This document shows, piece by piece, positions 32,381 through 42,091 of a DNA stretch of 64,000 bases. Every line of letters starts with the position of its first letter. Position 1 is the stretch's first letter. A program made the translations under genes and the position numbers. The notes below the pieces were generated by a model that made no database searches, was not told the DNA's origin, and worked only from the letters and a program-made list of their open reading frames with translations. Where the stretch lies: NCBI RefSeq assembly GCF_003351225.1, contig NZ_QQSY01000001.1, positions 1,524,824-1,588,823 on the forward strand, given 5' to 3'. Source of the DNA: Dyella solisilvae. GTDB taxonomy: Bacteria; Pseudomonadota; Gammaproteobacteria; Xanthomonadales; Rhodanobacteraceae.

Positions 32381-33022
32381 TCAGTAGTCGCGGATATCCA
32401 GCGCGACGAACCCACGCACGTTGTAGCCCTTCACGGCAGAGGGCCACTCCAGCGCCGCCAGCAGGCGGTCGCCGGCCGGCCACGGCGCGTTGTCCAGCAG
32501 GGCTTCCGCACTGACCTGGCCGTCCTCGTCGCGGCGGTAGAACAGGCGCACCCAATGCAGTTCCGCGCTCAGCGCTTCGCTCTGCAGCGCATCCCGCAGG
32601 CTCGCCAGCAGGCCGGCCGGCGCCTCGACGCTCTCGTGGCTGGACTGCACCGGGCCGACGAACACGTCCCAGGTGCGCACGCCCAGGTCCCAACTCTCCA
32701 GGTGCATCCGGCGATCGTCGGTGACGTACCAGCAGGCCGCCAGCAGCACGTGGAACACGCTGCGCTCGAAGGCCTCCAGCGCCTGGCGGCACCCGGAGTC
32801 GCCGCCACCGGCGCCAGCGAAGCTCTCTTCGATATGGCGCTCTTCACTGAGCACGATATCGACGTCCAGACGTCCAGGCTGGCCATCGGCGCCGTCGTAC
32901 CAGCTGGCGCGCACGGCCGGAAAGTCGCCGTCGGTCATCAGCCATTCCTCGTCGGGCTCAAGCTCGACGTCGTGGCGCTCAAACAGGCGAAGGAGGTAAC
33001 TCTGCAGTGCGGTGTCTTGCAT
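32381..33022 (-). CDS. uncharacterised acidic protein (possible DUF6348 family)
   Basis: A 213-residue soluble, acidic protein without signal peptide or membrane segment. It resembles the DUF6348 family in its repeated Trp and acidic blocks (LEPDEEWLMTDGDFPAVRASWYDG; VRTWDVFVGPVQ). Function unknown. It lies 17 bases downstream of a small membrane protein on the same strand and is convergent with sulP. The family name is tentative. Confidence 0.65.
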   Translation of the reverse strand: MQDTALQSYLLRLFERHDVELEPDEEWLMTDGDFPAVRASWYDGADGQPGRLDVDIVLSEERHIEESFAGAGGGDSGCRQALEAFERSVFHVLLAACWYVTDDRRMHLESWDLGVRTWDVFVGPVQSSHESVEAPAGLLASLRDALQSEALSAELHWVRLFYRRDEDGQVSAEALLDNAPWPAGDRLLAALEWPSAVKGYNVRGFVALDIRDY

Positions 33023-33039
33023 CTCTGGGCCCTACCCGA

Positions 33040-33366
33040 TCAACGTGCGTGGGAACGCCATACCAGCTGGCGCACGATCATGGCCAGCACCAATACCAAC
33101 ACGCAGGCCCCATAGCCGCACAGCGCCGGCAGCACCTGCTGCCAGATCGCCCCGCTCTGCGGCCCGTACTGGCCGACGGCAGGTACGCTGGCGGTATCGA
33201 AGGCTGCGTTCGCGCACTGCACGGCGCCGAATGCCGCCAGCAGCAGCGCCGCGATGTCGAAGGCGCGCCGCGTGGGTGTGCGCAGCAGGTTCTTGGGATA
33301 GGACCAATACGCCCAGGCGAGGATCAGCAGCCAGGGCAGCAGCAACACGATGGCGAGATATCGCAT
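33040..33366 (-). CDS. small integral membrane protein
   Basis: A 108-residue protein with three hydrophobic segments at about residues 3-20, 36-52 and 84-103, and basic ends. No family recognised. It lies between trpS (29 bases upstream) and the acidic uncharacterised gene on the same strand, so it is probably co-transcribed with them. Confidence 0.65.
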   Translation of the reverse strand: MRYLAIVLLLPWLLILAWAYWSYPKNLLRTPTRRAFDIAALLLAAFGAVQCANAAFDTASVPAVGQYGPQSGAIWQQVLPALCGYGACVLVLVLAMIVRQLVWRSHAR

Positions 33367-33395
33367 GTCCGTTCACTCCGCTCGCGGCGCCGCGC

Positions 33396-34754
33396 TCATT
33401 CCTGGGCGGCCAACTGGTCCAATGCACCGCGCAAGCGGGTCAACGCTTCGTCGCGCGCCTGCTCGCCGGTGTAGGTGGGCGTAACCGCGACGTGCTCGCC
33501 GTCCAGCTCCAGCGCCATCGAGAGCGCCTGCACCTGCAGCACCGCGGCGGCGCCCAGCTCCTTGATGCGCTTCTGCAGCGAGCCGGCCGCCTTGGGATCG
33601 GCGAACGACTTGGAGAGCAGCAGCTCTTCGCCATCAGCGCTGAACAGGCGGAAGCGGAAGCTGCCATCGGTATCACGGAAACTCGCAAAGCGCGGCGCCT
33701 TGCCCCCCTTCGGCGCCGCCTTGGCGGCGGCCTGCGGCGCGATCGCCACGCCCGAGCGCAGGCCGATCGCGTCACGCAGCTCAGCCACCTTGGGCGCGGC
33801 GATGGCGCGGGCCTTCTTGGCGCCTTCCTGCAGGATTTCCTCGATCACTGCGGGACGCGCCATCAAGGCATCGTAGCTTTCGCGCATCGGCGCCACGTCC
33901 ACTTCGATGCGCTCGAACAGGACCTGCTTGGCCTCGCCCCAGCCGATGCCGTCGACCAGCGCCTGGCGGAACGCCACCGATTCGGCCTCGCTGGCGAACG
34001 CGCGGAAAATGGTGAACAGCGAGGAGCTGTCCGGATCCTTGGCCTCGCCGGGCAGGCGCGAGTCGGTGACGATGCGCATGATCGACTCGCGCAGGTGCTT
34101 CTGCCCGCCGGCGAACAACGGAATGGTGTTGTCGTAACTCTTGGACATCTTGCGACCATCCAGGCCCGGCAACGTCGCCACCTGTTCCTCGATCACCACC
34201 TCCGGCAGCACGAAGAACTCGCGGCCGTAGATGTGGTTGAAGCGCTGCGCGATGTCGCGCGCCATCTCGATGTGCTGGATCTGGTCGCGGCCCACCGGCA
34301 CCTTGTTCGCGTTGAAGGCGAGGATGTCCGCGGCCATCAGCACGGGATACATGTACAGGCCCGCGGTGATGCCGGCATCCGGGTCCTCGCCCGCTTCGGT
34401 GTTCTTGTCCACCGAGGCCTTGTAGGCGTGCGCGCGGTTGAGCAGACCCTTCGCGGTGACGCAGGTGAGGAACCAGGTCAGCTCCGGAATCTCGGGGATG
34501 TCCGACTGCCGGTAGAAGGTCACCTTCTGCGGATCGAGACCGGCGGCCAGCCAGGTCGCCGCGATTTCCAGACGCGAGCGCTCGATGCGCTCCGGGTTGT
34601 CGCTCTTGATCAGCGCGTGGTAGTCAGCCATGAAGTAGAACGCGTCGACATCGTCACGCCAGCTCGCCGCCACCGCCGGGCGGATCGCGCCGACGTAGTT
34701 ACCCAGATGCGGGGTGCCAGTGGTGGTGATGCCAGTGAGTACGCGGGTCTTCAT
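33396..34754 (-). CDS. trpS: tryptophanyl-tRNA synthetase with C-terminal YegP-like extension
   Basis: Class I synthetase charging tRNA-Trp. It has 452 residues against about 330 for E. coli TrpRS. The HIGH-type motif is TPHLGN (residues 14-19), and the KMSKS loop is intact ([10 protein letters not shown], near residue 200). After residue 345 an Ala/Lys-rich linker leads to a segment of about 55 residues ([20 protein letters not shown] and on) that looks like a YegP/DUF1508 module, then a short helical tail. The long form is typical of Xanthomonadales. rocF lies 37 bases upstream on the same strand. Confidence 0.95.
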   Translation of the reverse strand: MKTRVLTGITTTGTPHLGNYVGAIRPAVAASWRDDVDAFYFMADYHALIKSDNPERIERSRLEIAATWLAAGLDPQKVTFYRQSDIPEIPELTWFLTCVTAKGLLNRAHAYKASVDKNTEAGEDPDAGITAGLYMYPVLMAADILAFNANKVPVGRDQIQHIEMARDIAQRFNHIYGREFFVLPEVVIEEQVATLPGLDGRKMSKSYDNTIPLFAGGQKHLRESIMRIVTDSRLPGEAKDPDSSSLFTIFRAFASEAESVAFRQALVDGIGWGEAKQVLFERIEVDVAPMRESYDALMARPAVIEEILQEGAKKARAIAAPKVAELRDAIGLRSGVAIAPQAAAKAAPKGGKAPRFASFRDTDGSFRFRLFSADGEELLLSKSFADPKAAGSLQKRIKELGAAAVLQVQALSMALELDGEHVAVTPTYTGEQARDEALTRLRGALDQLAAQE

Positions 34755-34791
34755 GGTTTCTCGTTCTTGGAAGCTTGAAAAAAAGGGAGTG

Positions 34792-35706
34792 TCAGCGGAT
34801 CAGGGTGGATTTGCCAAACAGCGATTCGACCAGATCCACCGCCAGCCGCGCCGTCTGGTTCTTCTTGTCGAACGCGGGATTGAGTTCGACGATGTCGATC
34901 GAGCCGATGCGGCCGGTGTCGGCGATCATCTCCATGCACAGCTGTGCTTCGCGGTAATTGGGGCCGCCACGCACCGTGGTGCCCACGCCCGGCGCAATGG
35001 TCGGATCGAGGAAGTCCACGTCGAAGCTGATGTGCAGGTGCGTGTTCTCATCCACGCCGGCCAGCGCCTCTTCCATCGTGCGCTTCATGCCCACCTCGTC
35101 GATGTGGCGCATGTCGAAGATGCTCACCTGCGATTCGCGCACCAGCCGCTTTTCGGCCTCGTCCACCGAGCGAATGCCGACCTGGCGGAACACGTCCGGC
35201 GTGGTGGCGGGCACGTGGCCGCCCACTTCCACTAGTTCCTTCGGGCCCTTTCCGCACAGGCACGCGACAGGCATGCCGTGGATGTTGCCGGAGGGCGTGA
35301 CCTCGGCGGTGTTGAAGTCGGCGTGTGCGTCCAGCCAGAGCACGCGCAGCTGCTTGCGCTGCTCGCGGCAGTAGCGCGCCACGGCGCTGATCGAACCGAT
35401 CGCCAGGCTGTGGTCGCCACCAAGCATGATCGGCAAGCGCCCCAGCGCCAGCTCGGCGTGCACGGCCTCATGCACCGCCTCGTTCCAGGCCCGCACTTCT
35501 GGCAGGTGCCGATAACCGTCCTGCGGCGGCAGCCAGGGATTGAGCGGCCCTTGCAGATTGCCACGATCGACTACGTCCAGGCCGCGCTTGGCCAGCCTGG
35601 CGCTGAGGTTCGCCACGCGCAGGGCTTCGGGCCCCATCGAGGCGCCGCGATGGCCGGCGCCGATATCAGTGGGAACGCCAATCAGGGAAATTGACTTGTT
35701 GACCAT
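34792..35706 (-). CDS. rocF: arginase
   Basis: Hydrolyses arginine to ornithine and urea with a binuclear Mn centre. It has 304 residues. Metal-binding motifs are in order: GGDHSLAIG (residue ~99), DAHADFN (~124) and the C-terminal [14 protein letters not shown]. Agmatinase and formiminoglutamase share the fold, but the N-terminal [26 protein letters not shown] and overall length favour arginase. Probably co-transcribed with trpS; rhodanese ends 9 bases upstream. Confidence 0.93.
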   Translation of the reverse strand: MVNKSISLIGVPTDIGAGHRGASMGPEALRVANLSARLAKRGLDVVDRGNLQGPLNPWLPPQDGYRHLPEVRAWNEAVHEAVHAELALGRLPIMLGGDHSLAIGSISAVARYCREQRKQLRVLWLDAHADFNTAEVTPSGNIHGMPVACLCGKGPKELVEVGGHVPATTPDVFRQVGIRSVDEAEKRLVRESQVSIFDMRHIDEVGMKRTMEEALAGVDENTHLHISFDVDFLDPTIAPGVGTTVRGGPNYREAQLCMEMIADTGRIGSIDIVELNPAFDKKNQTARLAVDLVESLFGKSTLIR

Positions 35707-35715
35707 GAAAACCCG

Positions 35716-36174
35716 TCAGTGAGATTGACCTGCGGCAGCCACGCCGTCGTGCACCAGCGGAAGATGCTGGTCACGCCAGGCATTGAGGCTGCCATCGAGC
35801 ACGCGTGCATGGCTGTAGCCCATCGACTGCAGCGTTTCCAGCGCCCGGGCCGCGCGCCGCCCAGACACGCAGTACACCACGATCTCGCGGTCGTGCGGCA
35901 CGCCAAGCGCGCCCGCGCGGCTGCCCAGCTCTTCCACGGGGATGTTGAGCGCACCGGCAATGTGATCGGCGCGGTATTCGTCGGTGTGGCGTACATCGAG
36001 CAGCAGCGGCGCCTGTCCGGCTTGCTGGCGCTCCACCAGCTGCGTGGGGCTCAACGGCGCATCCGCCGCGATAGCCATGCCCACGCCGGCCAGCATCAGG
36101 AGAACGGCCAGAAGGCCCCCGTGCCTGCCGGATTTCCTCGTAGCGGTGCGGCAGCCAGAACCCATAATGCGCAT
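35716..36174 (-). CDS. exported rhodanese-domain protein
   Basis: A 152-residue single-domain rhodanese. A signal peptide follows a basic start (residues 15-37, LLAVLLMLAGVGMAIAADA), so it acts in the periplasm. The catalytic loop is VVYCVSGRRA, with Cys as persulfide carrier and RRA closing the loop. LLDVRHTDEYRADHIAGALNIP is the usual first half. The start at 36174 has no Shine-Dalgarno. TATTAA lies just upstream (36188-36193), so a very short leader is possible. Substrate unknown. Confidence 0.83.
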   Translation of the reverse strand: MRIMGSGCRTATRKSGRHGGLLAVLLMLAGVGMAIAADAPLSPTQLVERQQAGQAPLLLDVRHTDEYRADHIAGALNIPVEELGSRAGALGVPHDREIVVYCVSGRRAARALETLQSMGYSHARVLDGSLNAWRDQHLPLVHDGVAAAGQSH

Positions 36175-36462
36175 CAACGTCTTGATTAATATGCCTTTAA
36201 TTGCCACAACAGCGCGCCATCGCCCGCCATGGTCATCCGTGCGGGCCGCCTGGTGCGGCTCACTGCTCTTCAGCCCCGGCATTCTACCCGTGCCGGATGG
36301 CAATTCGGCCTGGGCATCGGTCTCACTTCGGCGCCCATGCCTGAAGGGCAGGCGACAGATTCCGGGTGTCGTGGCTTGCCGGGGGGCGGCTGCAAAAAGC
36401 CCGCGCAACTGGCAGTCTGGGGACAAGGCGTCGGAACACTCACTTTCGTACAGGGGCGAAAC

Positions 36463-37392
36463 GTGGCGGATTTCTCCATCAGCAGAGCCATCGGCTCGGG
36501 CTTTGACCTTATCGTGCGCCGACCGGGGTCGGTCCTCGCATGGAGCGCAGCCTACCTGCTCATCGCGCTCGTCCCGGTGGCATGCGTATTTGGCTACATG
36601 TTCTCCGAGCTGCCATCGCTGTTCGCGGGCATCAGGCACCTCGACCCCCAAGGCGGACCGCCACCCGACTTCTTTCGGCTGCAGAGCCGGATGATGATGG
36701 CCAACCCCATCATGTTCGTCACCGGCCTGGCTGGCCGCGCACTGCTGGTGGGCGCCATCTACCGCAGCATCCTTGAACCCGACAACCGCCGCTTCTTTGC
36801 GCTGCGACTCGGCACGCAGGAGCTTTGGCTGGCGCTGTCGCTATTCGTCTATGGCGTGATGATGATGTTCGCCATCTTCGGGGTGATGCTCGGCGGCGGC
36901 GCGCTGGGCGGCCTGGTCTGGCTCCTCACGGGCCTGATACCGGACCCGACAGCGACCACCATCACCCGTGTCGTGCTGATCGCTGGCGTCGTGGTTGCAG
37001 CCATGGGCGCGTGGATCTGGGTAGCGGTTCGCCTCTCCCTCGGACCGGTCATGACGTTTGTCGACAGGGAGTTCCGGCTGTTCGAATCCTGGACTTTCAC
37101 CAGGGACCATGCCTGGAAACTGGCCGGTTTGATGGTCGTGCTGGCGATCATCGCCTTCGGCATCGGCTTGACCCTTGAAGGCGTCATTCTCGCGATCATT
37201 TATTCGCAACTTGGCGGCTTCGATCCGCCCCACCTGCATGCTCTGTTCCACGATGGGCAGTTGCCCCACATCGGGCCGCTGCTGTCCGTGCTGGGCCCTG
37301 TGATGGTTCTGGTCGCCGCGCTGGTGGGGCCGATGCTCACCATCCTCGTGGCGCCGCTCGCGTCTGCGTATCGCGACCTGCGCAACGCCTGA
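36463..37392 (+). CDS. polytopic membrane protein of unknown function
   Basis: A 309-residue protein with about six membrane segments and glycine-rich loops, starting FSISRAIGSGFDLIVRRPGSVLAWSAAYLL. It resembles the loosely defined membrane proteins related to the glycerophosphodiester-phosphodiesterase membrane domain. The GTG at 36463 is chosen because the first amphipathic helix begins there and GGGGCG lies 4 bases upstream; an open frame continues to 36229 without coding character. Divergent from the rhodanese, with 288 bases between them in which I saw no further gene. Confidence 0.68.
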   Translation: MADFSISRAIGSGFDLIVRRPGSVLAWSAAYLLIALVPVACVFGYMFSELPSLFAGIRHLDPQGGPPPDFFRLQSRMMMANPIMFVTGLAGRALLVGAIYRSILEPDNRRFFALRLGTQELWLALSLFVYGVMMMFAIFGVMLGGGALGGLVWLLTGLIPDPTATTITRVVLIAGVVVAAMGAWIWVAVRLSLGPVMTFVDREFRLFESWTFTRDHAWKLAGLMVVLAIIAFGIGLTLEGVILAIIYSQLGGFDPPHLHALFHDGQLPHIGPLLSVLGPVMVLVAALVGPMLTILVAPLASAYRDLRNA

Positions 37393-37417
37393 GGTCTGGC
37401 GTCAGCTCCTGCTTCAG

Positions 37418-37966
37418 TCAGCGGGAGCGGTTGCGCAGGCCCGGGGCCATGCGCAACAGCGTGTCATCACGTTGCACAAAGTGGTGATAGAGCGCCGCCG
37501 CGACGTGCGCGATGGCCAACCACATCAGCACGTTTCCACAGGTCTCGTGCACTTCCTTCAGTTGATGCGCGAGGGTGGAATCGGGCGTTGTCATGGTCGG
37601 CAAGGCAAGGCCCAACAGGTTCCAGGGCTTGCCCGAGACAAACATCATCGACACGCCCAGCACCGGAATGCCGACGGTCAGCAGCAGCAAGGCCGCATGG
37701 ACCAGCTTGCTCAGCACCATCTGCCATGGCGGTGACGGCGGCGTTATCGGCGGCGTCGCGGCTCGAAGGCGAACCAGCACCCGAGGCGCCATCAACACCA
37801 GCACCGCGATACCAAACTGGATATGTCCCCACTGCACCGCGCGCCGCGTCGCCGAACCTCGCGGAAACCAGCCCTTGAGCTCGATCAGCAGCAACGCGAT
37901 GCCGACGCACAGGGCGATGATCCAGTGGAGGCGTCGCATCCACGGTGAGTAAGTGGCGCTGGACAT
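37418..37966 (-). CDS. cybB: cytochrome b561
   Basis: A 182-residue, four-helix, diheme b-type cytochrome of the bacterial b561 family. It probably moves electrons between the quinone pool and periplasmic acceptors such as superoxide. Heme-ligand histidines are seen at MRRLHWIIA, WGHIQFG, KLVHAALLLL and the final IAHVAAALYHHFVQRD. The ATG at 37966 is preferred, with AGGA 6 bases upstream; an ATG two codons earlier also exists. Convergent with the membrane protein. Confidence 0.88.
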   Translation of the reverse strand: MSSATYSPWMRRLHWIIALCVGIALLLIELKGWFPRGSATRRAVQWGHIQFGIAVLVLMAPRVLVRLRAATPPITPPSPPWQMVLSKLVHAALLLLTVGIPVLGVSMMFVSGKPWNLLGLALPTMTTPDSTLAHQLKEVHETCGNVLMWLAIAHVAAALYHHFVQRDDTLLRMAPGLRNRSR

Positions 37967-39103
37967 GTCCATTCCTGTAGTGACGTGAGAGGGCGTCGCG
38001 GCGCCAACCATGAGTCCGCGCAGGGCCGCGCCCCGGATCATTAGGGTCGGACAAATCCGCTTTGCGTTTGCTTAGCGGATGGTTCGGATCATGCACGTGC
38101 GTCAATGCGGACCGCTTGCGGCGGAATCGTGCCGTTCATTACCGACTCCACGTCGGCCGCGCTGCCATTTCACTCAACCAGCCACGTCAACCGACCGGCT
38201 GGAGCGCCGCCGTTTTGGTGCTTGTGCTCGTCAGCATCGGCAGGATGCTGGCCTGCAATCGTCGACTCGCACCGCTGGATGCGGCGCTACACAAAGTATG
38301 CCGGGCCAATCGCGGAAGAAGCCCGGTGTTTGGACGGCCATCTTGGGTAAGGCGAATCGAGTAGCCTCGTTGCGATTGACTTAGTTCACACGAAGACAGC
38401 GCAACTTTGGGCGAGCTGATCTTGTCGCCCCCTCAGGAACTCGAGCCAAGCATTAGCCCGACTGCTCGTGACGGCGCCCTGGCGTCTTCCGCGAATATCT
38501 CGACGCATGAGTTCGAGAGTGCGCATCGGGAACTCATCACTCGACCGGCTGCGGATGAACGTCTCAAATTGAGATCAAACGGGACGCCGAAGAAACCTGC
38601 CGGAGGCGCCCAAGTCTTCAGTCATCCCATACTCGGCGCTGCTCCACGCTGCAGCGTCGGCAGATCCTCACGCCTGGCTGAGGTTTATCCCATTGATGCT
38701 TACGGAGCCAACAGACAAGACGTAGAAATGGGGCCATGACATCCCTGCTGAATCGCGGCAATGACGTTGATCCTATGGATCACACAATGTGACCTCCATC
38801 ACGCTTTCTCACATCGCCTCTCATGCGGCATCCGTTGCGCCGCCCGGGTTCGTTTGCTGGCGACCACGCGACATGGTCAGCCAATTGGCAGCGTCATCCA
38901 GCAGGAGCCTGGCGGCGTAGCTCGATACGATCGCGGCTGCATGGCCAGGGAACAAAGCAGATGTCTTGGCGGCGCCATGACGACCTTACATGCGGCCCGC
39001 GAGCACGGCTCCCGGGTCCATGAGCACAAGCACGTGCCCCATGTAGATTTCGATGGCAGGGCCGCCAAGCGGCGCGGATGTAGGTCGATTTTTCCGGTTG
39101 GCC
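37967..39103. other. long intergenic region without recognisable genes
   Basis: About 1.1 kb between cybB and the tRNA-Thr terminator. Several open frames of 60-156 codons exist on both strands, but none shows family resemblance, a ribosome site or the GC-rich third positions of its neighbours. The longest plus-strand one (38761-39231) runs through the tRNA gene. An inverted repeat with 7-base arms lies near 38052-38078. The region is less GC-rich than the flanks and may be remnants of lost accessory DNA next to a tRNA. Confidence 0.55.
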
Positions 39104-39132
39104 AAAAGAAAAACGCCTGGATTGCCCAGGCG
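39104..39132 (-). terminator. intrinsic terminator of tRNA-Thr
   Basis: Seven-base arms (39114-39120 and 39126-39132) with a 5-base loop, followed on the minus strand by a T-rich run (plus-strand A-run 39104-39113). It lies 62 bases past the tRNA 3' end. Confidence 0.85.
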
Positions 39133-39194
39133 CTAGCTCCAATGGTTTGCCTCCAGGCTTGGCGCCTGGAATCAAAGGATTCGGAAGATCGTTT

Positions 39195-39270
39195 GGTGCC
39201 GGCAGCAGGAGTCGAACCCGCGACCTACTGATTACAAATCAGTTGCTCTACCAACTGAGCTATACCGGCG
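39195..39270 (-). tRNA. tRNA-Thr (anticodon UGU)
   Basis: A 76-base tRNA with encoded CCA. The acceptor stem pairs GCCGGTA with TGCCGGC. The D-arm reads TAGCTCAGTTGGTAGAGCA, the anticodon stem-loop is CTGAT-TTTGTAA-TCAG with TGT at positions 34-36, and the T-arm GGTTCGACTCC is canonical. Confidence 0.97.
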
Positions 39271-39321
39271 AAGGAGACGAAGTCTAGCAGGCTCGCCCGG
39301 GCCAAGGCCAAAGGCGGCGGC

Positions 39322-40083
39322 TCAGAAGCAGCCGGTGCTGTGGGAACCGACCCCGTGCACGCGGCTGCGCCAGTCGCTGTGGCCGTTATCCGCCATCACT
39401 ACGTCCAGCCAGTATTCGGGCACGCTCTCGGTGCGCTCGGCCATCTGTGCCGGGAAGCCGGCGGCCACGACCTGGTCGCGACGGCGGCGCGCATTGGCCG
39501 GGTCCTTGAACAGGCCCAGCGAGATCGTGTTGGACTGGTCGCCGGTGCTCACGATGAAGTATTCGCCCACGTTGGCCGCGGCGAGGCGACGCCCCAGTTC
39601 AAGCGCCTTGTCGCGGCTGCCGCCGCCCGGGAGGTAGACCCACCATCCGGTGGTCTGGGTGGTCTGTTCCTGGCGCGAGCGCATGCGCGCCGTCTGGCTG
39701 CTCAGCGCGCTGCGCGCAGTGCGCAGATCGATCGGCGTGGCGAACGGGCCCAGCGCCATGCAGGTGTAGGTGGTCGGGCGCGGAGGCGTCGGGGCCGGAG
39801 GCGGTTCCACAGGCGCCGGCGTGGCGGGCGTCGATGAAGTCGAAGCAACGGTGGACGCCGAGGCCGGAGCTGCTGCGGTAGCTGCGGCCGCAACGCTGGT
39901 CGTGGCGCTGCCTGCCGGCGCCACGCTGGCAAGCGGCGCCGGCCGCTCCGACAGCAGTTTCAAGGTGGGCACGCCCGGGTCGGTGGCGCTGCGCCCGTGC
40001 ACGTCGTCCTGCCCCAGCAGCAGCCAGGCGCCCACCGCGATGTTGAGGGCAATCAGCAGGACGAACAGCAGGCGCAGGAACAT
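39322..40083 (-). CDS. SPOR-domain protein
   Basis: A 253-residue inner-membrane-anchored protein. One N-terminal transmembrane segment (FLRLLFVLLIALNIAVGAWLLL) is followed by a long Ala/Pro/Thr/Ser-rich periplasmic linker (about residues 45-105) and a C-terminal SPOR-like domain (YTCMALGPFATPIDLRTARS, ISLGLFKDPANARRRRDQVV). Such domains bind denuded septal peptidoglycan, so a cell-division or envelope role is likely. The start at 40083 precedes the membrane helix. It follows coaX by 36 bases. Confidence 0.82.
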   Translation of the reverse strand: MFLRLLFVLLIALNIAVGAWLLLGQDDVHGRSATDPGVPTLKLLSERPAPLASVAPAGSATTSVAAAATAAAPASASTVASTSSTPATPAPVEPPPAPTPPRPTTYTCMALGPFATPIDLRTARSALSSQTARMRSRQEQTTQTTGWWVYLPGGGSRDKALELGRRLAAANVGEYFIVSTGDQSNTISLGLFKDPANARRRRDQVVAAGFPAQMAERTESVPEYWLDVVMADNGHSDWRSRVHGVGSHSTGCF

Positions 40084-40119
40084 CGTTGATCCGACTGGCA
40101 AACGGCGGGAACCGGCATT

Positions 40120-40878
40120 CTAGAGAGCCGGCACAAAGGGTGAGTGTGCATCGGACCACACGGCGAGTCCGCGCAGCACGCTGTCGGGGCTGAGCGTGGT
40201 GGGCATCGACAGCAGCGGCTGCAACGCCTCGGCATCGCCGCCGCCCAGCACCAGCTGCGGCGCGCCGCCGAGCTCGGGCGACATGTGCGCGACGAAGCGT
40301 TCGATCAGCGCCGCCGCCGCTTGCCAGCAGCCGGAGGCCACCGCATCGGGCGTGTTGTCGGCCACCTCGAGCACCTCGCCCGGGCGATCGACCAGCACGC
40401 GCGCGGTGGCGCCCAGGAGGGCCTGCTGCATCAGTTGCGGTCCCGGCGCAATCAGGCCGCCGAGATGGCGACCTTCGGCCGTGAGCGCATCCAGCGTCAG
40501 CGCCGTACCGGCGCCCGCAAGTACGCAGGGCGCCAGACCTTCGGCATGCGCGGCCACCATCGCAAGAAAGCGGTCCACGCCCAGTCGCGCAGGCTCGGGA
40601 TAGGCATTGATGACCCCGCAAGCCATCGATGGCGTGCGCAGCCACTCAAGAGTGCGCGAAAAGCACGCCGCGACAACGGCGGCCACCTGCGCTTCGCGGG
40701 CGCCATCGACCACCGAGGCGCCGAACACGTCCCGCGGCGCGTCGAATCCGCGCCAGGCCTCATGCAGGGACAGCGCGACGTCCTCGTTCCAGCCGACAGC
40801 GCCCTGCGCATGCCAGCCGTCGCTGTCGCGCAAGGCCCACTTGAGGCGAGTATTGCCGAGATCGAGCAGCAACCTCAT
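40120..40878 (-). CDS. coaX: type III pantothenate kinase
   Basis: First step of coenzyme A synthesis, phosphorylating pantothenate. It has 252 residues of acetate-kinase/Hsp70-like fold. The P-loop-like start MRLLLDLGNTRLKWAL, ARLGVDRFLAMVAAH, AGAGTALTLDAL (acidic metal site) and GGLIAPGPQLMQQAL are the family motifs. Its ATG overlaps the birA stop by 4 bases, a common birA-coaX arrangement. CoaX type is used in place of CoaA in this order. Confidence 0.95.
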   Translation of the reverse strand: MRLLLDLGNTRLKWALRDSDGWHAQGAVGWNEDVALSLHEAWRGFDAPRDVFGASVVDGAREAQVAAVVAACFSRTLEWLRTPSMACGVINAYPEPARLGVDRFLAMVAAHAEGLAPCVLAGAGTALTLDALTAEGRHLGGLIAPGPQLMQQALLGATARVLVDRPGEVLEVADNTPDAVASGCWQAAAALIERFVAHMSPELGGAPQLVLGGGDAEALQPLLSMPTTLSPDSVLRGLAVWSDAHSPFVPAL

Positions 40879-41846
40879 GCGCGGCGCACCGTGACGTCGG
40901 CGCTGTCCACTGCACGCAGGCCCTCCCGGGTCTGCAGCAGCAACGCGCCGCGCGCATCCACGCCGGCCCCGACGCCATCAACCTCACCCAGAGCTCCCTG
41001 CAGACGCAGCGGCTTGCCGCGCAGCAGGTCGTACTGCGCGTATTCCTCGGCGAAGGGGGTGAACCCCTCGCGCTCGAACTGCTCCAGCCCTTCAACCAGT
41101 GCGCTGATCAGCGCGGCGGCCACACGGTTGCGGTCGGGCGCCACGCCACCGGCCAGACTGGCCAAATCATGGATGGGTTGCCCGGCCTGTTCATGCAGGC
41201 TAGCGGTCAGGCGGACATTGATGCCTACGCCGATGATGGCGGCGCACGGCCCCTGATACTCCCCGGCCAGCTCCACCAGGATGCCCGCCAACTTGCCCTG
41301 CCCGCTCAGCACGTCGTTGGGCCACTTCAGGCCCGCGCCATGCAGGCCCAGGGAAGCCAGTGCGCGCATCACGATCACGCCCACGGCGAGCGACAGGCCG
41401 GAAAGCGTCGCAAAGCCGCCGTCGAAGCGCTTGAGGCAGGACAGATAGATGTTCAGCCCCGGCGGAGACAGCCAGCTGCGCCCGCGCCGACCGCGTCCGG
41501 CGGACTGGGTCTCGGCGAGGATCAAGGTGAGGTCAGGCAAATCTGCGGCGCGGCGCTGGATCTCACTGGACGTTGAGTCCAGCTCCCAGTGCAGTTCCAG
41601 TTTGCCCAAGCGCTTGCGCAGCGACGCTGGCAGCGCCGCGCGCAGGGCAGTGTCGGACAGCAACTGGATCGGCCAGGGCAACTGATACCCGGCTGTGCCG
41701 CGCGACTCCACCGGCACGCCGCGGGCGCGCAACGCTTCGATCTGTTTCCAGATGGCGGCCCGGGTTACTCCCGCACGCTCGGCCAAGGCCGCGCCCGACA
41801 CCGTTTGGCCATCCGCCAGCACGTTCAGCAGCTCCTGCGCCTGCAT
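40875..41846 (-). CDS. birA: biotin operon repressor / biotin-protein ligase BirA
   Basis: Bifunctional enzyme that biotinylates the BCCP subunit of acetyl-CoA carboxylase and can repress biotin genes. It has 323 residues. An N-terminal winged helix comes first (MQAQELLNVLADGQTVSGAALAERAGVTRAAIWKQIEALR), then the ligase domain with the biotinyl-AMP loop GRGRRGRSW near residue 120, KWPNDVL and the C-terminal SH3-like module. The start at 41846 precedes the HTH. Overlaps coaX. Confidence 0.95.
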   Translation of the reverse strand: MQAQELLNVLADGQTVSGAALAERAGVTRAAIWKQIEALRARGVPVESRGTAGYQLPWPIQLLSDTALRAALPASLRKRLGKLELHWELDSTSSEIQRRAADLPDLTLILAETQSAGRGRRGRSWLSPPGLNIYLSCLKRFDGGFATLSGLSLAVGVIVMRALASLGLHGAGLKWPNDVLSGQGKLAGILVELAGEYQGPCAAIIGVGINVRLTASLHEQAGQPIHDLASLAGGVAPDRNRVAAALISALVEGLEQFEREGFTPFAEEYAQYDLLRGKPLRLQGALGEVDGVGAGVDARGALLLQTREGLRAVDSADVTVRRA

Positions 41847-42091
41847 CAGCGCACGCCGAGACAGGCGCGGCGTCCGCGGCCAACGATCGAAAGTTCGGAC
41901 GAGGAGAGGAAGAGAGGCATCCGGCAATTCTAGCCTGCCGGCGCCACGCTCACATCGGACGCGAGACTTTGCCATCCCATGACTTCTGGGACTCGCCTTG
42001 GGGCCGCAGCTACCTGCGATGGCACTGGTATCGGCCCTCCGTTTCTGCCAGCATCCAACGCTTGATTTGCGGATCAAGGGGTTGAGCCGCC

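Noticed and set aside
38764-38781. TTGAT...ATCAC pair resembling an FNR site
   Set aside because: The half-sites are 7 bases apart rather than 4, and no gene follows at the right distance.
38761-39231. Plus-strand open frame of 156 codons near the tRNA
   Set aside because: Its 3' end runs antisense through tRNA-Thr and the terminator, and it has no coding character.
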